In this document: piece by piece, positions 42,767 through 45,678 of the stretch | How the letters are laid out: each line of letters opens with the position of its first letter | How positions within the stretch are numbered: the first letter of the stretch is position 1 | Assembly (NCBI GenBank): GCA_900316615.1 | Contig: ONDU01000023.1 | Location: 1-45,678, forward strand | DNA length: 45,678 nt | Source: an uncultured Eubacteriales bacterium | GTDB lineage: Bacteria; Bacillota; Clostridia; Oscillospirales; Acutalibacteraceae | Reading direction: 5' to 3' | The notes under the pieces: model-generated | Told to the model about the DNA's origin: nothing | Seen by the model: the letters and a program-made list of their open reading frames with translations, nothing else | The model's database searches: none | Program-made: the position numbers and the translations under genes

Positions 42767-42860
42767 CGATTGCAGACGTAAAAAGCTTCGCTTTTTACAA
42801 ATTTAAAGTATAACTTTAAATTTTGCGGCAGACAAATGTCTGCCGCAGTCTGCAATCGCA
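42767..42860. repeat. Family B three-hairpin cloverleaf repeat, copy B4
   Basis: A perfect 12-bp terminal inverted repeat GCGATTGCAGAC (42767-42778) with 42849-42860 encloses three perfect hairpins: GTAAAAAGC (42779-42799, loop TTC), AAATTTAAAGT (42800-42824, loop ATA) and GCGGCAGACA (42826-42847, two-base loop). It lies between hydE and hydG, about 47 bases after the hydE stop. Confidence 0.95.
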
Positions 42861-42939
42861 GTATGTACGCAGACAGCCGCTTTTCCGTTTTTTGATTTTC
42901 AACAAGCAGAATAATTTTAAATAAGAGAGGAATATAGAA

Positions 42940-44388
42940 ATGTATGACCCTAAATCCCTGAAAGCAGAGGAATTTATAAATCACGAGGAAATACTCGCAA
43001 CACTTGAATATGCAGAAAAAAACAAGAACAACCGTGAACTTATAGAAAAAATTCTTGAAAAGGCAAAGCCCCGCAAAACTTCAAGAGGTGTTGAGTGCAG
43101 CGGACTTTCCCACAGAGAGGCAAGCGTACTTCTGGCCTGCGAAATACCCGACCTTACAGAAAAAATGTACGCTCTTGCAAAGGAAATAAAACAAGCGTTC
43201 TACGGAAACAGAATTGTTATGTTTGCACCGCTGTATCTTTCAAACTACTGCGTAAACCAGTGCGTATACTGTCCCTATCATTACCAGAACAAGACTATTC
43301 CGAGAAAAAAGCTTACTCAGGAGGAGGTAGCGGCGGAAGTAATCGCTCTTCAGGATATGGGACACAAACGTCTTGCAATAGAAGCAGGAGAAGACCCTGT
43401 AAACAATCCCATTGACTATATAGTGGACTGTATAAAGACGATTTATTCAGTAAAGCACAAGAACGGAGCTATCCGCAGAGTAAATGTAAACATAGCCGCT
43501 ACAACTGTTGAAAATTACCGCAGGCTTAAAGAAGCCGAAATAGGAACTTATATACTGTTTCAGGAAACATATCATAAGGAAAGCTATGAAAAGCTTCACC
43601 CCGCAGGACCCAAGCATAACTATGCTTACCATACCGAGGCTATGGACAGAGCTATGGAAGGCGGTATAGATGACGTAGGTCTTGGTGTTCTTTTCGGACT
43701 GGAGCTTTACAAGTATGAGTTTGCAGGACTGCTTATGCACGCAGAACATCTTGAAGCTGTTCACGGAGTAGGTCCTCACACCATAAGCGTACCCAGAATA
43801 AAACGTGCAGATGATATTGACCCTGAGGTTTTCGACAACGGCATTGATGACGATACATTCGCAAAGATTATCGCCTGTATAAGAATATCAGTTCCTTATA
43901 CGGGAATGATTGTTTCAACAAGAGAAAGCGAAAGCTGCCGAAATAAGGTTATAAGTCTGGGAGTTTCTCAGATTTCGGGAGCTTCAAGAACATCAGTAGG
44001 CGGCTATGCAGGCTACTCGGACGATGAAAGACCTCACGATACGGAACAGTTCGATGTATCAGACCAGCGTTCACTTGATGAGGTTGTAAGATGGCTTATG
44101 GAGCTTGGATATATTCCGTCATTCTGTACGGCTTGCTACCGTGAGGGCAGAACAGGCGACAGATTTATGAGTCTGTGCAAAACAGGACAGATTCAGAACT
44201 GCTGTCACCCTAACGCTCTTATGACGCTCAAGGAATTTCTTGAGGATTATGCTTCTCCCGAAACAAAGGAGATAGGCGAAAAGCTTATAGCAAACGAGCT
44301 TAAAAATATTCCGAACGAAAAAGCAAGACGGCTTGCTTCCGAATATATAGAAAATATTCATCTCGGAAAAAGGGATTTCAGATTTTAA
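42940..44388 (+). CDS. hydG: [FeFe]-hydrogenase H-cluster maturase HydG (radical SAM tyrosine lyase)
   Basis: HydG splits tyrosine to supply CO and cyanide for the H-cluster. The 482-aa protein has C-x3-C-x2-C in NYCVNQCVYCPYHYQNKTIP (about residues 100-120), LAIEAGEDPVNNPIDYIVDC, ILFQETYHKESYEKLHPAGP and VSQISGASRTSVGGY. The C-terminal second cluster site is CTACYREGRTGDRFMSLCKT (C-x2-C), which separates HydG from ThiH. A GAGAGG site precedes the ATG. It is probably in one operon with the regulator gene, hydE and hydF, with repeat B4 between hydE and hydG. Confidence 0.96.
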   Translation: MYDPKSLKAEEFINHEEILATLEYAEKNKNNRELIEKILEKAKPRKTSRGVECSGLSHREASVLLACEIPDLTEKMYALAKEIKQAFYGNRIVMFAPLYLSNYCVNQCVYCPYHYQNKTIPRKKLTQEEVAAEVIALQDMGHKRLAIEAGEDPVNNPIDYIVDCIKTIYSVKHKNGAIRRVNVNIAATTVENYRRLKEAEIGTYILFQETYHKESYEKLHPAGPKHNYAYHTEAMDRAMEGGIDDVGLGVLFGLELYKYEFAGLLMHAEHLEAVHGVGPHTISVPRIKRADDIDPEVFDNGIDDDTFAKIIACIRISVPYTGMIVSTRESESCRNKVISLGVSQISGASRTSVGGYAGYSDDERPHDTEQFDVSDQRSLDEVVRWLMELGYIPSFCTACYREGRTGDRFMSLCKTGQIQNCCHPNALMTLKEFLEDYASPETKEIGEKLIANELKNIPNEKARRLASEYIENIHLGKRDFRF

Positions 44389-44409
44389 AGATACGGGAGG
44401 TTTTTCAGT

Positions 44410-45609
44410 ATGAGCCTTAACAGTACCCCCAACGCCGACAGAGTTCATATAGGCATTTTCGGAAGAAGAAATGCAGGAAAATCAAGTATAATAAATGCCA
44501 TAACAGGACAGCAGCTTGCCATAGTTTCGGACATTGAGGGAACAACTACAGACCCCGTTTCAAAGGCTATGGAGCTTCTGCCGCTCGGACCTGTAGTGAT
44601 AATAGATACCCCCGGACTGGACGACAGCGGAGCTTTAGGAGAAATGCGTATAAAAAAGACGTATCAGGTACTTAATAAAACCGATATTGCTCTGCTTGTA
44701 GTTGACAGCTGCGTCGGTATGACCGAATCCGATTTTGCAATTCTTGAAAAAATACGTGAAAAGAAAATTCCATGTCTGACAGTGTTCAATAAGTCTGATA
44801 TTTCGGGTATGAGCGTAAATACGGAAAATGAAATTTCCGTAAGCACCGTAACAATGGAGAACATACACGAGCTTAAAGAGCGTATTGCACGAATTGTTCC
44901 GCAAAATATTATGGAATACCCTGTTATTGCCGATAAGGTGAAAAGCGGCGACTGCGTTGTTATGGTAGTTCCAATAGACAAGGCAGCTCCGAAAGGAAGA
45001 ATTATACTTCCTCAGCAGAACACTCTCAGGGAGTTACTCGACAGCGGCTGTACGGCTGTTGTGTGCCGTGACAGTGAGCTTGAGCATACGCTTGATACAA
45101 TGTCGAAGCCGCCGAGGTTCGTTATTACAGACTCTCAGGTATTCGGAAGGGTTTCCAGAATTGTTCCCGAAAATATATGCCTTACATCTTTCTCAATACT
45201 TTTCGCAAGGCATAAGGGAAATATTTTCGAGCTTGTAAAAGGTGTCAAAAAGCTTGATACTCTCAGGGACAATGATGTTGTTCTTATAAGCGAGGGCTGT
45301 ACCCACCACAGGCAGTGCGGCGATATAGGTACAGTCAAGCTTCCTGCGTGGATAAGAAAATATACAGGTAAAAATATAAGGTTCGAGTTTACAAGCGGCA
45401 CGGAATTTCCTGCCGAGCTTTCAAAATATTCGATGATTATTCACTGCGGCGGCTGTATGCTCAACGAAAGGGAAATGAAGTACCGTATAAAATGTGCGGC
45501 AGATGCAAGCATTCCCATAACAAACTACGGAATGACTATTGCATACGTAAACGGCATACTAAAGAAAAGCCTTGAAATTTTCCCTGAAATAGAAAGTATA
45601 TTGAATTAA
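44410..45609 (+). CDS. hydF: [FeFe]-hydrogenase maturation GTPase HydF
   Basis: HydF is the scaffold that receives the subcluster and delivers it to HydA. The 399-aa protein has GTPase motifs G1 GRRNAGKSSI (about residues 17-26), G2 around EGTTTDP, G3 DTPGLDD and G4 NKSD. A middle dimerisation domain follows, then the C-terminal cluster site CTHH with HCGGC about 50 residues later, which is the C-x-H and H-C-x2-C pattern of the family. The structural gene hydA is not in the window. It starts 22 bases after hydG with a GGGAGG site. Confidence 0.95.
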   Translation: MSLNSTPNADRVHIGIFGRRNAGKSSIINAITGQQLAIVSDIEGTTTDPVSKAMELLPLGPVVIIDTPGLDDSGALGEMRIKKTYQVLNKTDIALLVVDSCVGMTESDFAILEKIREKKIPCLTVFNKSDISGMSVNTENEISVSTVTMENIHELKERIARIVPQNIMEYPVIADKVKSGDCVVMVVPIDKAAPKGRIILPQQNTLRELLDSGCTAVVCRDSELEHTLDTMSKPPRFVITDSQVFGRVSRIVPENICLTSFSILFARHKGNIFELVKGVKKLDTLRDNDVVLISEGCTHHRQCGDIGTVKLPAWIRKYTGKNIRFEFTSGTEFPAELSKYSMIIHCGGCMLNEREMKYRIKCAADASIPITNYGMTIAYVNGILKKSLEIFPEIESILN

Positions 45610-45621
45610 GCAGGAGAACTT

Positions 45622-45678
45622 ATGGCAGGATTAAAATGCAGCCACTGCGGATTTGGAATTCACTATCACCCTGAGCCG
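45622..45678 (+). CDS. Start of a small zinc-ribbon-like protein (partial, runs off the window)
   Basis: Nineteen codons are visible after CAGGAG: MAGLKCSHCGFGIHYHPEP. The C-x2-C knuckle and nearby histidines suggest a zinc or iron site. It starts 12 bases after hydF and is probably in the same operon. The family cannot be judged from this much. Confidence 0.6.
   Translation, partial: MAGLKCSHCGFGIHYHPEP

Overview
The window looks like chromosome of a low-GC, strictly anaerobic, spore-forming member of the Oscillospiraceae, most like a gut or rumen Ruminococcus. Supporting signs are a secreted alpha-amylase with a dockerin (the amylosome style of starch-degrading ruminococci), the [FeFe]-hydrogenase maturation genes hydE/hydG/hydF, spo0A next to spoIVB, a SpoIVFB-type protease, and strong AGGAGG ribosome binding sites. 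All names come from reading motifs in the sequence; no database search was possible.

Region 1 (1-12.4 kb) is the accessory part. It begins with the last bases of a 23S rRNA gene with no 5S gene directly after it, then tRNA-Arg(ACG) and a decayed primase-like gene. Next is a complete four-gene Wadjet-type SMC defence operon, read here as jetD-jetA-jetB-jetC (1600-9118). Behind it are an Abi-like relic, an intact luxS, and a DpnII-type restriction-modification system. One deletion has removed the 3' end of dpnA and the 5' end of the endonuclease gene, leaving only the Dam-type methylase whole.

Region 2 (12.5-25.5 kb) is mostly housekeeping: a YfhO-like membrane protein, an ABC exporter pair, a HAD nucleotidase, the paired TIGR03960/TIGR03936 genes (the first frameshifted by an exact 61-bp tandem duplication), a SpoIVFB-like protease with a short membrane partner, pyrophosphatase, a membrane protein, an epimerase and a TIGR04086 protein. 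Region 3 (25.6-35.7 kb) holds a GH3 hexosaminidase, thiN, rsgA, a proline-repeat surface protein, the heavily damaged dockerin amylase, a SleB-like hydrolase, a lipoprotein and a methyltransferase. Region 4 (35.7-38.7 kb) is a thiS-thiG-thiH-thiE thiamine operon behind a strong promoter and a terminator-like leader. Region 5 (38.8-45.7 kb) has spoIVB, spo0A, then a TM1266-like regulator with hydE, hydG, hydF and the start of another gene.

The most unusual feature is two families of intergenic hairpin elements. Family B (four copies) is a terminal inverted repeat around GCGATTGCAG that encloses exactly three back-to-back perfect hairpins. The hairpin stems largely differ between copies while the architecture is kept, so each copy can fold into a cloverleaf or four-way junction. 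Family A (five copies) is a modular chain of short hairpins. One A copy has entered thiE and supplies its last ~38 codons and its stop codon. Several genes carry clear lesions (primase relic, Abi relic, dpnA/dpnB, TIGR03960, amylase); whether these are biological or assembly errors needs read-level checking.
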